Under the pieces are notes generated by a model, which saw only the letters and a program-made list of their open reading frames with translations, did no database searches and was not told where the DNA came from. 64,000 nt of DNA from Saccharicrinis sp. (GTDB lineage: Bacteria; Bacteroidota; Bacteroidia; Bacteroidales; Marinilabiliaceae), in NCBI GenBank assembly GCA_024635555.1, contig JAGXIO010000081.1, forward strand, positions 17,516 to 81,515, given 5' to 3'. A program made the position numbers and the translations under genes. Shown one piece after another: positions 8,775 to 18,112 of the stretch (position 1 is the first letter of the stretch; each line of letters opens with the position of its first letter).

Positions 8775-9755
8775 ATGATGACAAAAATATTAAACTGGGG
8801 AATAATAGGTTGCGGCAACGTTACAGAAAAAAAAAGTGGACCAGCATTCAACAAAGTCAACAACGCTAAGTTAATGGCAGTTATGCGGCGCAACGGCGAT
8901 AAAGCTAAAGACTATGCACAACGCCATAAGGTACCTCATTATTATACCGATGCCAACCAGCTCATCAATTCACCCGAAGTAAATGCCATATATGTTGCGA
9001 CTCCCCCATCCACTCATGCCCAGTATGCTATAGCAGCTATGCGTGCCGGCAAACCAGTGTATGTAGAAAAACCCATGGCCGCCACCTATGCCCAATGCAT
9101 TGAAATGAACAAAGTGTCTGAAGAAACCGGTGTGCCCTTGTTTGTGGCATACTACAGGCGCACACTACCTGGCTTTTTAAAAGTAAAGGAACTTATCGAC
9201 GAAAAAGCAATAGGCGCCATACTATCGGCAAACATACGCCTAACCCGACCAGCAAACGATGACGAAAAAAACAATGCATGGCGCGTGGATCCATCAGTTG
9301 CAGGAGGAGGAATTTTTTATGATCTGGCATCACATCAACTCGACCTCATGGATTTTTTACTTGGCCCAATAACAGAAGCTTCAGGTTTTGCTGCCAATAA
9401 CAATGCATGGTACAATGCGGAGGACACGGTGGGTGCATGTTTTAAATTTGCTTGCGGAGCCATAGGTACAGGTATGTGGAGCTTTGTAACCCATAACGAG
9501 GGCGCCCACGACAGTATAGAAATCATTGGCACACAGGGTAGCTTAAAATTTAGTTGTTTTATACCAGACCCCATAGTGCTTTTAAAAGATAGCGGTTCAA
9601 CAGAATATCCTTATCTTAATCCGGAAAACATTCAGTACAACCTTATAAAACAAGTTTCCGAAAATATATTGGAAGGGAAAAAATGTTTCAGCGATGGCAT
9701 TTCGGCCGCAAGAACCAATAAAATAATGGAGCAAATAATACAAACCAAGCATTGA
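8775..9755 (+). CDS. Gfo/Idh/MocA family NAD(P)-dependent oxidoreductase
   Basis: Cytosolic 326-aa dehydrogenase. The N-terminal Rossmann fold shows WGIIGCGNVTEKKSGPAF, and the family signature VEKPMAATYAQC (EKP catalytic Lys) lies near residue 97. The C-terminal alpha/beta domain has GGGIFYDLASHQLDLMDF, with the D-x3-H catalytic-type residues. Family members oxidise or reduce sugars and cyclitols; the substrate cannot be assigned. Two adjacent ATGs (8775, 8778) are possible starts. It ends 11 bp before the sensor kinase ATG, so the two genes are probably cotranscribed; a metabolic link to the kinase signal is possible but unproven. Confidence 0.9.
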   Translation: MMTKILNWGIIGCGNVTEKKSGPAFNKVNNAKLMAVMRRNGDKAKDYAQRHKVPHYYTDANQLINSPEVNAIYVATPPSTHAQYAIAAMRAGKPVYVEKPMAATYAQCIEMNKVSEETGVPLFVAYYRRTLPGFLKVKELIDEKAIGAILSANIRLTRPANDDEKNNAWRVDPSVAGGGIFYDLASHQLDLMDFLLGPITEASGFAANNNAWYNAEDTVGACFKFACGAIGTGMWSFVTHNEGAHDSIEIIGTQGSLKFSCFIPDPIVLLKDSGSTEYPYLNPENIQYNLIKQVSENILEGKKCFSDGISAARTNKIMEQIIQTKH

Positions 9756-9766
9756 TTAAACTACCG

Positions 9767-12700
9767 ATGTATCTAATCAATAAATTATTTATAATCTTGA
9801 TATTAGTTTGCCTTCCTCGGGTAGCTTTAGCACAAATTGTTAACTACCATGGGGCACCTGACATCCAAAATTTCGATCCAAACATTGAAACGGGTGGCAA
9901 ATATATATGGGCTGTATGTCAGGATAAAAGGGGTGTGCTATTTTTTGGCGATGGAGAGGGAGTTATAGAATATGACGGAACCTCCTGGCGAAGACATCCA
10001 GTACCCAATAATTCGGCAGTAAAAAGTTTGGCCACAGATTCCACAGGAACTATATATGTTGGTGGAAATAATGATTTCGGATATTTGAAACCGGATTCTG
10101 TTGGTTCTTTAAAATATCATTCGTTAAATCACCTAGTACCGGGCAACACCCCTTTTTATCGTAGTGTTTGGGAAATTTTTATTACAGAACAAGGCGTATA
10201 TTATATTTGTCAGAATAAAATATTTAGGCTTGTAAGCGGCAATGTAGAAGTTATTGCGGTCGATTTGGAACCCGTTTGTGCAGCCTATGCCAACGGCACT
10301 ATTTATGTTGTTGACAAAACGATGGGTATGGTCACTATCGATGGCAACCAATTAACACCTTTGCCAAATTACAATGTTGAATATCTGCGAAAATATGGCT
10401 ATTTCTTTGTTAACCCTATCTCGGCTGATGAAGTGGTTATATCCTTTAGCAGAAGGGATCATATTTATAAATACAACACGTCCTCTCACAAATTAGACAC
10501 CATAGCACTACCCAAACAGACCGCACTGTTTTTACAAAACAACTTTGGATTCGATGTGCTATATTTAGACAATGGCACAATAGCTTTCAGCACCTCAATG
10601 TCTGGCATTGCCATTTTAAACACAAACTGGGAAATAATCAGCATCATTAACGAGGAGCGAAATTTAATATCTAACTCCATACACTCCTTATTTGCAGATA
10701 AAGATAAAAACCTTTGGGCACTCCATAAAAAAGGCATTTCACGCATTGACATTAGTTACCCAGCTCTATTTTATGGTAAACGGCAAGGAATTGAAGCCAA
10801 CGTAACAGCAACTGCGGTGCACAATGGAATTCAATATATAGGTACCGAGGATAAATGCTTTTACTTGCCACCATACCAATTAAGTTTGAAAGACGATAAC
10901 CATAAAGCTTTACAAATAAACAAACTCAATGATGCCCATCAGTTTCTTGATGTAAATGGGCACCTGCTCCTTTGCAACTGGATGTCTCTTTCTGAAATAA
11001 ATAAAAATATCGCACACCGCATATACAGCGAAAGGGAAAGAATTTATTGCGCTGCCTACGACCAACGTTATCCAAATAAAATAGCATTAGGACAAAATGA
11101 CAAAGTAGTGATTTGCACTTTTAAGGATAGCGGAATCAATAATCCTATTGAATTGATAAGCACGTTTAATATTGACGATAAACTCAGTCAAATCAGGTCC
11201 ATGGTTTTTGACAACGAAGGTAAGCTATGGCTCGCATCGTACAACGAAGGTATTACTTGTGTAAAATTTAATAGCGATGATTTAAAGGATTATACCATTC
11301 TCCGGTTTTCGGAAGATAATGGTCTCCCTAGGGAAATTCAGGAGGCATTCGTAAATAATTTTAATGGCAATATTAATATATTTACATCAAAGGGGGTATA
11401 CAAGCCCATATCGGCTAAAAACGGCCTTGGGGAACAATCTTTCCTATTTACCCACGACACTCGCTGGGGTAACACGTTTACCCGTGATTCGTGCGGAATA
11501 AAAATAGCCAGACAAATAAACAAGAACCAATTTTTTATCCTTAGTGATAAGATAGGCATATTAACATTTACCCAAGACTCAGCCGTACTTGAGTACAAAC
11601 CGTTTCTTAAACTTAAAAATATAAGTTCAGTTTCTATCACAGACAATAGATACATCAACTTTGGTGGACCAGGGTATTTAGGTGTATATGATACCTGGAG
11701 TAAAAAAGACGTTGATAAATCTTTTAATGTACTCATCCGAAAAGTAAGTATTTTGCCCAACGACTCGCTTTTATTCAACGGGTCTTATCTTGCTTCCGAT
11801 GGCAAAAGTGTGGTGCTTTCACAATCCAATGACTATATCCCAGTTTTAGACAAAAGGTTTAACTCCTTGAAATTTAATTTCAGCGCCAATTACCTCGAGT
11901 CGCCGCATCGAAACCAATATAGGTATATGATAGAGGGTTTTGATAAAGATTGGAGCAGCTGGTCAACTGAGCCATCTGCCACCTACACCAATATACCCTA
12001 TGGAACCTATACTTTTAAAGTTATGGGTAAAAATGTTTACGACATGCAAAGCCCAGTTAGCACTTATAAATTTAACATCATGCCCGCATGGTATCAAACC
12101 AAATGGGCATACCTACTGTATTTTTTAATAAGCGTATTATTTATCCTGCTTATTGCTAAGTTGTACAGTCGTAACTTAAGCCGACAAAATTTAAAACTAG
12201 AAAAATTGGTAAAAATTCGTACCATCGAACTACAGGACTCTGTGGATAAGTTAAAGGATACGCAATCGAGCCTTATGCAGCAGGAAAAAATGGCTTCGTT
12301 GGGTATTTTAACGGCAGGTGTGGCTCACGAAATCAACAACCCACTAAACTATATTCTAGGTGGATACACCGGATTGCAGGCATATTTTGAGGAAAAAAAA
12401 GAGCTGGATGAAGACATAGAGATACTTTTAAACAGCATAAAAACTGGCGTGGACAGGGCGGCAGAGATTGTTTCTGGGTTAAACCAGTTCAGCAGAACTA
12501 GAAAAAACCTCGACGAACAATGTGATATACATTCTATCCTGGACAACAGTATATTAATGATTCAACATTTATTGAATAACCGCATAGAACTAATAAAGAA
12601 TTTACACGCCGAATCATCCTTCGTTATGGGTAACGTTGGGCAGCTTCATCAGGTTTTTATCAATATTTTGATTAATGCCTGCCAAGCTATACCTAATTCG

Positions 12701-12958
12701 GGAACTATAAGGGTTACCACAGGAGTTAGAGGAGACCAAATAAAAATTATAATATTTGACAATGGTGTGGGTATCGAACAAAAAAATCTTGCAAAAATTA
12801 CGGATCCCTTTTTCACCACCAAAGAAGCGGGACAGGGAACTGGTTTAGGACTTTATATCAGTTATAAGATTGTGAAGGAACACAAAGGAAAATTGTCAAT
12901 TAGGTCGAAGCCGGGAGAAGGAACGCATGTTACTATTTCGCTTCCCGTTGCCAAATAA
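9767..12958 (+). CDS. Beta-propeller / Y_Y_Y sensor histidine kinase without receiver domain
   Basis: Large membrane kinase of 1063 aa. The track starts at TTG 9752; the ATG at 9767 is preferred because MYLINKLFIILILVCLPRVALAQ is a signal peptide. Periplasmic part: two-component propeller blades (TGGKYIWAVCQDKRGVLFFGDGEG and later DNEGKLWLASYNEGI) to ~residue 650, then a Y_Y_Y domain (YRYMIEGFDKDWSSW, ~715). One TM helix (~780-800) and a coiled linker follow. HisKA H-box is GVAHEINNPLNYI (His ~853); HATPase_c boxes are NILINACQAI, IFDNGVGIE and TGLGLYISYK. Unlike the hybrid HTCS kinases of this group it has no receiver or AraC domain, and no response regulator lies nearby. Confidence 0.9.
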   Translation: MYLINKLFIILILVCLPRVALAQIVNYHGAPDIQNFDPNIETGGKYIWAVCQDKRGVLFFGDGEGVIEYDGTSWRRHPVPNNSAVKSLATDSTGTIYVGGNNDFGYLKPDSVGSLKYHSLNHLVPGNTPFYRSVWEIFITEQGVYYICQNKIFRLVSGNVEVIAVDLEPVCAAYANGTIYVVDKTMGMVTIDGNQLTPLPNYNVEYLRKYGYFFVNPISADEVVISFSRRDHIYKYNTSSHKLDTIALPKQTALFLQNNFGFDVLYLDNGTIAFSTSMSGIAILNTNWEIISIINEERNLISNSIHSLFADKDKNLWALHKKGISRIDISYPALFYGKRQGIEANVTATAVHNGIQYIGTEDKCFYLPPYQLSLKDDNHKALQINKLNDAHQFLDVNGHLLLCNWMSLSEINKNIAHRIYSERERIYCAAYDQRYPNKIALGQNDKVVICTFKDSGINNPIELISTFNIDDKLSQIRSMVFDNEGKLWLASYNEGITCVKFNSDDLKDYTILRFSEDNGLPREIQEAFVNNFNGNINIFTSKGVYKPISAKNGLGEQSFLFTHDTRWGNTFTRDSCGIKIARQINKNQFFILSDKIGILTFTQDSAVLEYKPFLKLKNISSVSITDNRYINFGGPGYLGVYDTWSKKDVDKSFNVLIRKVSILPNDSLLFNGSYLASDGKSVVLSQSNDYIPVLDKRFNSLKFNFSANYLESPHRNQYRYMIEGFDKDWSSWSTEPSATYTNIPYGTYTFKVMGKNVYDMQSPVSTYKFNIMPAWYQTKWAYLLYFLISVLFILLIAKLYSRNLSRQNLKLEKLVKIRTIELQDSVDKLKDTQSSLMQQEKMASLGILTAGVAHEINNPLNYILGGYTGLQAYFEEKKELDEDIEILLNSIKTGVDRAAEIVSGLNQFSRTRKNLDEQCDIHSILDNSILMIQHLLNNRIELIKNLHAESSFVMGNVGQLHQVFINILINACQAIPNSGTIRVTTGVRGDQIKIIIFDNGVGIEQKNLAKITDPFFTTKEAGQGTGLGLYISYKIVKEHKGKLSIRSKPGEGTHVTISLPVAK

Positions 12959-13039
12959 GGCGATACGTTAAGTTATATATTTAGTAGAGTTGACCTTTAA
13001 ATAAAGCCGTCCGTAATTTCAATCGATTGTTAGACTTTA

Positions 13040-13086
13040 CCTGCCAGCCTGCAAGCTGGGATAATAACTGCCGGCAGGCTGGCGGG
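13040..13086. repeat. REP-like inverted repeat
   Basis: Arms CCTGCCAGCCTGC and GCAGGCTGGCGGG pair with one mismatch around a 21-bp loop. It sits in the 297-bp gap after the kinase gene, the rest of which shows nothing clear. Fragments of the same wording (cagttggcaggctaggataatag) recur at about 19130, so it is a dispersed element more than a terminator; no T-run follows. Confidence 0.6.
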
Positions 13087-13255
13087 GACATTAGACTAAT
13101 TTACAAGATGCTCTAATTTAATAGTTTAGCACACTTGAGCTGTTTTGTCAATCATTTTGTTATCACTGTCTTACGGAATGTAAACGAACAATTATAATGT
13201 TATTGCTACCCAAAATAGCAGTGCATACTTATTTTACCCCCAAACACTTACCCAT

Positions 13256-14479
13256 TTGAACGACATATTTATTTTTAACCCCACGGGAGAAATGGCTATA
13301 GCCAATGGATTGTTAAGCTATATGCCTCCCAAGTCGCTTATACAGTTCGAAAAAGATTTGGCTTTTCTCCCCTCCTTTTTTGCGATGGAAGGAGATATTG
13401 TAATTACCCCTGAACTCCCCAATTCCAGTTTTGTGGAGCAATGGCATAAGCTGGGACTTCCAATAATGCGCTATGCCGATACACTAAAAAACCTTGAAAA
13501 AGCCTATAAACATATCAAACCCTGGAGTTGGACACCGGCAATGCATCACAAAACAAAGCATTTGAAACAATACGGAAATACATCTTTTAAACAATCGCCC
13601 AATTTTACATGGCAACCAAGTAATAGATGTTTTTTCAGCCGCGAAACTACCAATACGGTTCAACGATATCTTTGTCAGGAAAACACAGATGAAAACTTTA
13701 TTGCCCTTGAAACACCAGCCCTGAGTTTTACCAGTTTGGACGAGTTTAATACCTGGTTTGCCCATCAAGATGCCGTCATCCTTAAAATGCCCTGGAGCTC
13801 CTCGGGCAGAGGTATTCATGTGATTGACCCATCTAAGGGACTCAATGCAAATTACCAATGGATACAAGGAGCAATAAAGCAACAAGGCTTTATTACCGCT
13901 GAACCTTTGCTGGACAAGGTATTTGATTTCTCCTTTCAATTCAATTTGAAACAGGACGGAGAGATAGTTTTTACGGGGATATCCTACTCCATAAACGATG
14001 ACAAACAGCACTTTATTGGTGGCAACATAAACTGGCCTCACCACAAGGACGAAATAAGTGAGTTTTTAAGTCCTACGTATATTAACTTGGCAGCCAAGCA
14101 ATTAATACAAGCGCTGCGTAAAGTTGAACCGCATCATCATTACGAAGGGCCTATTGGCATCGACGCTATTATTTATAAAAACCTTGACGGCTATTTAAAA
14201 ACACATCCATGTATAGATATCAATTGGCGATATAATATGGGCTTGGTAAATATTGCATTGCCCAAATTTGTGCATAGCCGTTCCTATGGCATGTGGAAAA
14301 TATCTTCCTTTTCCTTGGATGGATGGAACAACTTTATAAAACAGAACCAAACATCAAAACCCCTAATTATAGCTAATGGTAAAATAGTTAGCGGTTTTAT
14401 ACCTATAACGCCGCCAAGCTCACAAGCCAGATTTGGGGTTTGGATGGAAGTTTGGGAAAAACCGCTCATGCAGGCATAA
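13256..14479 (+). CDS. Uncharacterised protein with ATP-grasp-like C-terminal half
   Basis: A 407-aa cytosolic protein I do not recognise as a named family. The N-terminus NDIFIFNPTGEMAIANG follows a TTG codon at 13256; no ATG lies upstream in frame, and this block looks like the true N-terminus. The C-terminal half resembles ATP-grasp enzymes: AVILKMPWSSSGRGI (Lys plus Gly-rich loop, ~180), then GPIGIDAIIY (~300) and CIDINWRYNMG (~325), the usual D/E...N-x-R metal and ATP-binding strand. ATP-grasp enzymes ligate carboxylates to amines or thiols. The GT2 and Wzi-like genes follow on the same strand after 120 bp, so a role in envelope polymer synthesis is possible. Confidence 0.6.
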   Translation: MNDIFIFNPTGEMAIANGLLSYMPPKSLIQFEKDLAFLPSFFAMEGDIVITPELPNSSFVEQWHKLGLPIMRYADTLKNLEKAYKHIKPWSWTPAMHHKTKHLKQYGNTSFKQSPNFTWQPSNRCFFSRETTNTVQRYLCQENTDENFIALETPALSFTSLDEFNTWFAHQDAVILKMPWSSSGRGIHVIDPSKGLNANYQWIQGAIKQQGFITAEPLLDKVFDFSFQFNLKQDGEIVFTGISYSINDDKQHFIGGNINWPHHKDEISEFLSPTYINLAAKQLIQALRKVEPHHHYEGPIGIDAIIYKNLDGYLKTHPCIDINWRYNMGLVNIALPKFVHSRSYGMWKISSFSLDGWNNFIKQNQTSKPLIIANGKIVSGFIPITPPSSQARFGVWMEVWEKPLMQA

Positions 14480-14599
14480 TCGCAGTGTTAATAATTTGCA
14501 CATAGCAGCGTACAACAAATTTGTTTTTGAGGATACTGAACATTTGCTTTTTTTATTAAAATAACGCACTTTTACCAACCATTTTATAAAAGTAGAATA

Positions 14600-15349
14600 A
14601 TGACCGTTTCTATTATAACCGCCACCTACAACGCCGGCAACACATTGGAAAGTGCCATACTTTCGGTTATCAACCAAACCCATCCCCATATAGAATATAT
14701 CCTAATTGACGGCGGTTCAACCGACCAAACACTCACCATTGTCGAAACCTACAAACCTTTCATCCATCATTTTGTTTCGGAACCCGATAAAGGCATATAC
14801 GATGCCCTAAACAAAGGTATAAAAATGGCCACTGGCGATGTGATAGGTTTTTTACATGCCGACGACCTGTTGGATGATGACACCACGGTGCAAAATATAG
14901 TGGAGGAATTTGAAAGGACAAAGGCCGATGCCATCTATGGAGATTTGGAGTATGTGCAATTTCAAAATCCGGAAAAAGTAGTCCGATACTGGCAAAGCAA
15001 AGCCTATAAGCCTACACTGTTAAAGACAGGCTGGATGCCACCTCATCCTACCTTGTTTCTTAAAAGCTTTGTATTTAAAGAGATAGGTGGTTTTAAACTC
15101 AATTTTAAAATTGCTGCCGATTACGATTTTATTCTACGTTTTTTTTCGAACGGCACTTACTTTGCCGAATACGTTCCCATGGTAATAACCCGCATGAGGG
15201 TGGGTGGCACAAGTAATAAAAGCCTTAAAAATATCCTTATAAAATCGAAAGAAGACTTGCGGGCACTCAAACAAAATAAGGCTGGCAACGTATTATCCCT
15301 ACTTTGGAAAAATCTTTCTAAATTGCCTCAATTTTTAAAGCGTAATTAA
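14600..15349 (+). CDS. Glycosyltransferase family 2
   Basis: Inverting GT-A glycosyltransferase of 249 aa, probably membrane-associated by partners since no TM segment is visible. N-terminal VSIITATYNAGNTLESAI and LIDGGSTDQTL bind the nucleotide sugar, and FLHADDLL (~92) is the DxD-type metal site. The acceptor part carries GWMPPHPTLFLKS and AADYDFILRFF, features of the WcaA/colanic-type GT2 subgroup. The next gene starts 10 bp after its stop, so it is coexpressed with the Wzi-like barrel; capsule or exopolysaccharide synthesis is the likely setting. Confidence 0.9.
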   Translation: MTVSIITATYNAGNTLESAILSVINQTHPHIEYILIDGGSTDQTLTIVETYKPFIHHFVSEPDKGIYDALNKGIKMATGDVIGFLHADDLLDDDTTVQNIVEEFERTKADAIYGDLEYVQFQNPEKVVRYWQSKAYKPTLLKTGWMPPHPTLFLKSFVFKEIGGFKLNFKIAADYDFILRFFSNGTYFAEYVPMVITRMRVGGTSNKSLKNILIKSKEDLRALKQNKAGNVLSLLWKNLSKLPQFLKRN

Positions 15350-15359
15350 CATACCTATC

Positions 15360-16973
15360 ATGAAGCTATTCTGCGCCACAATAATTCTGATTTCGACCTT
15401 GCTACTTTTCGGTAATCCTATTTCTGCACAAAAAATAAGCTATTACAACAATCCGGATTTCAACCCCTTTGGAAGTGTGATTTACTGTCCCGGAACCAAC
15501 ATCCATACTTCGGTGCACTCCTATAACATGAAAAGCATTTATGCACTCACTAATGTGGATTCACTATTGTACGATGGATTAAAGGTGCCCGCAGGTAAGC
15601 TTAATTTTTGGCAAAGAATTTTTCATGATGATTTATTAAAATGGGAAGATAAGGACGTTAGCATAAAAATAAACCCGCTATTCGATTTTGGCGTGGGCAA
15701 AGAGCTGGAAGAAGGTAAAAGCACCTGGAATAATACGCGGGGCATTTTTATAGAGGGCACCTTGGGCAAACACTTTTATTTTTATACTGATTTTCTAGAA
15801 AACCAGTCGGCCTTCCCTAATTACATGGATGATTTTGTGCAGGAACGAAAAGTAGTTCCAGGCCAAGGGAAGAGCAAAACTTTTGGGCAAAACAACCATG
15901 ATTACGCACAATCCACCGGTTTTATATCCTTTAATCCTGCTAAGTGGTTCAATATTCAGCTGGGCAATGGCAAGCACTTTATAGGCGATGGATACCGTTC
16001 ATTACTCCTTTCTGATAATTCGTTCAGTTATCCTTATCTGAAATTCACTGCCGACTTTAACAAAGTACACTATCACGTGATGTGGGCTCAGCATCGTGAC
16101 TTAAATATAGACCCTGCATTGGAAAGTAACGATGCTCGATATCTGGAAAAATACTCCGCCTCGCATTATCTTACCGTAAATATAGGTCAACGCCTTTCGG
16201 TGGGTGCTTTTGAAAGTGTGGTGTGGGCCGCTCAAGACACCATGGGACAGCGAAATTTTGACCTGTCGTACCTCAATCCCATCATTTTCTTTCGACCCGT
16301 TGAATATTCGTTGGGCTCACCCGATAACATGACAATGGGCTTGAATGCCAAATATATTGTGGGTAACAACAGTGCTCTTTACGGTCAGTTTGTTATGGGC
16401 GAGTTTAAGTTTGACGAAGTATTTTCCGGCAACAAGTGGTGGGCCAACAAGCAAGGTTTTCAAATAGGTTTTAAGAGCTTTAATATGCTGGGCATTAACA
16501 AACTCGACTTCCTGACCGAATATAACCAGGTTAGACCTTACACCTACTCGCACCGCGAAACCATAACCAATTACGGACATTATAATCAGGAGCTGGCGCA
16601 TCCACTTGGAGCCAACTTCCGCGAAAGTGTTACCAAGATTAAATACCAGTACCGCCGTATTGTTTTTAATGGCGAGGTAATGGTGGCTATGTATGGCAAA
16701 GATTCCGATGACAACATTAGCTATGGCAAAAATATTTATCAAAACAACCAAAAACGTCCGGGTGATTATGGGCATACCATTGGCCAAGGACTCAAAACCA
16801 ATCTATTATATGCCGAAGGCAGCGTAAGTTATTTAATCAACCCCCGCAATAATTTTAATATTGCCGGCGGTATCCGCATCCGCAAAGAGCCGAACGACAT
16901 GGAAACCAAGAACACCCAACAAGTATGGTTTGCCATACGAACATCAATAAAAAGTATTTATACCGATTTTTAA
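15360..16973 (+). CDS. Outer-membrane beta-barrel, Wzi/RemB-like
   Basis: 537 aa with signal peptide MKLFCATIILISTLLLFGNPISAQ. The mature protein alternates aromatic and polar residues as expected for an outer-membrane barrel. The blocks RGIFIEGTLGKHFYFYTDFLENQ, WFNIQLGNGKHFIGDGYRSL and FFRPVEYSLGSPDNM resemble capsule-assembly Wzi-type proteins and the gliding-motility protein RemB of Flavobacteria. The pairing with a GT2 fits surface-polysaccharide anchoring. Without a search I cannot separate Wzi-like from RemB-like. Confidence 0.72.
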   Translation: MKLFCATIILISTLLLFGNPISAQKISYYNNPDFNPFGSVIYCPGTNIHTSVHSYNMKSIYALTNVDSLLYDGLKVPAGKLNFWQRIFHDDLLKWEDKDVSIKINPLFDFGVGKELEEGKSTWNNTRGIFIEGTLGKHFYFYTDFLENQSAFPNYMDDFVQERKVVPGQGKSKTFGQNNHDYAQSTGFISFNPAKWFNIQLGNGKHFIGDGYRSLLLSDNSFSYPYLKFTADFNKVHYHVMWAQHRDLNIDPALESNDARYLEKYSASHYLTVNIGQRLSVGAFESVVWAAQDTMGQRNFDLSYLNPIIFFRPVEYSLGSPDNMTMGLNAKYIVGNNSALYGQFVMGEFKFDEVFSGNKWWANKQGFQIGFKSFNMLGINKLDFLTEYNQVRPYTYSHRETITNYGHYNQELAHPLGANFRESVTKIKYQYRRIVFNGEVMVAMYGKDSDDNISYGKNIYQNNQKRPGDYGHTIGQGLKTNLLYAEGSVSYLINPRNNFNIAGGIRIRKEPNDMETKNTQQVWFAIRTSIKSIYTDF

Positions 16974-17009
16974 GGGGGTCACTTGTAAATTTCATGCTGA
17001 ATCTGCCCA

Positions 17010-17215
17010 GCAAAGGGCTGAAAGCCCGTTCTGTAACAGCCTATGGCGTTTGCCATAGGTATTGCGTAAAGCGCAAACAAGGGCTGAAAGCCAGGCCTGT
17101 ATTGCATCTCCCCGTAGTGATAAATTACAGATCGGGCTTTCAGCCCTCAATTACATCCCATGCCTTACCTATGGCTGGCGCCATAGGTTGCAACAGGTTG
17201 CTCTTACAGAGCTTT
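17010..17215. repeat. Hairpin-rich long direct repeat, copy 1
   Basis: 206 bp nearly identical to 17900-18104. It contains several internal palindromes: gggctgaaagccc, cctatggcgtttgccatagg, gggctttcagccct and cctatggctggcgccatagg. Its right end is about 20 bp from the transposase stop. REP/BIME-like composite element; no ORF of its own. The preceding 16974-17009 holds nothing evident. Confidence 0.9.
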
Positions 17216-17235
17216 GAGCTTTCAGCACCTATCTT

Positions 17236-17682
17236 CTAATCCCATACATATCTCTCATCATAATCAATCCCGTATTCCCTAAAAAACAATCTCATTTCAT
17301 CCTTAAATGTAGTTTTATCATGATGACTTGGTTGATTCTGAATATATCTTTTCACAACATCAACCTTTGAAGCACTAACCGAAAAAATACCATATCCTCG
17401 TTGCCAACTAAAACCATCGACCCCTTTTTCCTTTATGAGTTTAGAAGATGGGGTCTTTACGTTTGAAACTAAATCAGACATAGTGAGAGTTCGGGGAAGT
17501 GTGCATAAAATATGGACATGATCCGGATTAACATATAACTCAAAAGTAAATGATCCAATATTACTCAATACAGTAACAAAATACGCTTGTACCTCCATAC
17601 GGATATCCTCGGATATAAACGCTTCTGCATTCTTTGTCGAAAACACAACGTGAATGTAAACTTTGGCTAATGATTGCGACAT
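17236..17682 (-). CDS. tnpA: IS200/IS605-type Y1 transposase, RAYT-like
   Basis: 148-aa single-strand HUH transposase. The N-terminal YIHVVFSTKNAEAF strand, the HUH pair in NPDHVHILCTLP (~53) and the catalytic-Tyr helix VVKRYIQNQ (~113) are all in place and the frame is intact. QRGYGIFSVS is the conserved block seen in Bacteroidota REP-associated transposases. No tnpB/IscB accompanies it. It is bracketed by two long hairpin-rich direct repeats rather than short IS200 ends, which supports a RAYT acting on these repeats. Activity cannot be judged from sequence alone. Confidence 0.88.
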   Translation of the reverse strand: MSQSLAKVYIHVVFSTKNAEAFISEDIRMEVQAYFVTVLSNIGSFTFELYVNPDHVHILCTLPRTLTMSDLVSNVKTPSSKLIKEKGVDGFSWQRGYGIFSVSASKVDVVKRYIQNQPSHHDKTTFKDEMRLFFREYGIDYDERYVWD

Positions 17683-17819
17683 AACATATAGTTTTAGAAA
17701 TTTTACATGCTCTTAAATTTACCGTTTTATATTATGTAACCCACAAATTGCGTAGTAAATCTTTAAAATACTTTATTAAGCCGAGTGCCTAAAAATCTTT
17801 ATTTCCCATCAAACGTTGG

Positions 17820-17844
17820 GTTGCAGCCTGGCAACCATAGGTAA
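17820..17844. repeat. Degenerate inverted fragment of the long repeat
   Basis: gttgcagcctggcaaccataggtaa resembles the reverse complement of the cctatggctggcgccataggctgcaac end of the neighbouring 206-bp repeats, with changes in the middle. Looks like a decayed third copy in opposite orientation. Confidence 0.5.
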
Positions 17845-17899
17845 AAGCTACCCGGCACAGGGCAGAAAGCTATCCCGTTATATTCGTCACCTGTAACAG

Positions 17900-18104
17900 G
17901 CAAAGGGCTGAAAGCCCGTTCTGTAACAGCCTATGGCGTTAGCCATAGGTATTGCGCGAAGCGCAAACAAGGGCTGAAAGCCAGGCCTGTATTGTATCTC
18001 TCCGTAGTGATAAATTACAGATCGGGCTTTCAGCCCTCAATTACACCCATGCCTTACCTATGGCTGGCGCCATAGGCTGCAACAGGTTGCTCTTACAGAG
18101 CTTT
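17900..18104. repeat. Hairpin-rich long direct repeat, copy 2
   Basis: Same orientation and about 97% identical by eye to 17010-17215 (few substitutions and one 1-bp indel at tacatcccatg/tacacccatg). Ends 9 bp before the hemH stop codon, so it may also shape the 3' end of the hem transcript. Confidence 0.9.
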
Positions 18105-18112
18105 CACACTGT

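Noticed and set aside
13256-14479. D-alanine ligase or glutathione synthetase assignment
   Set aside because: Only generic ATP-grasp-like elements are visible; substrate-specific motifs were not found.
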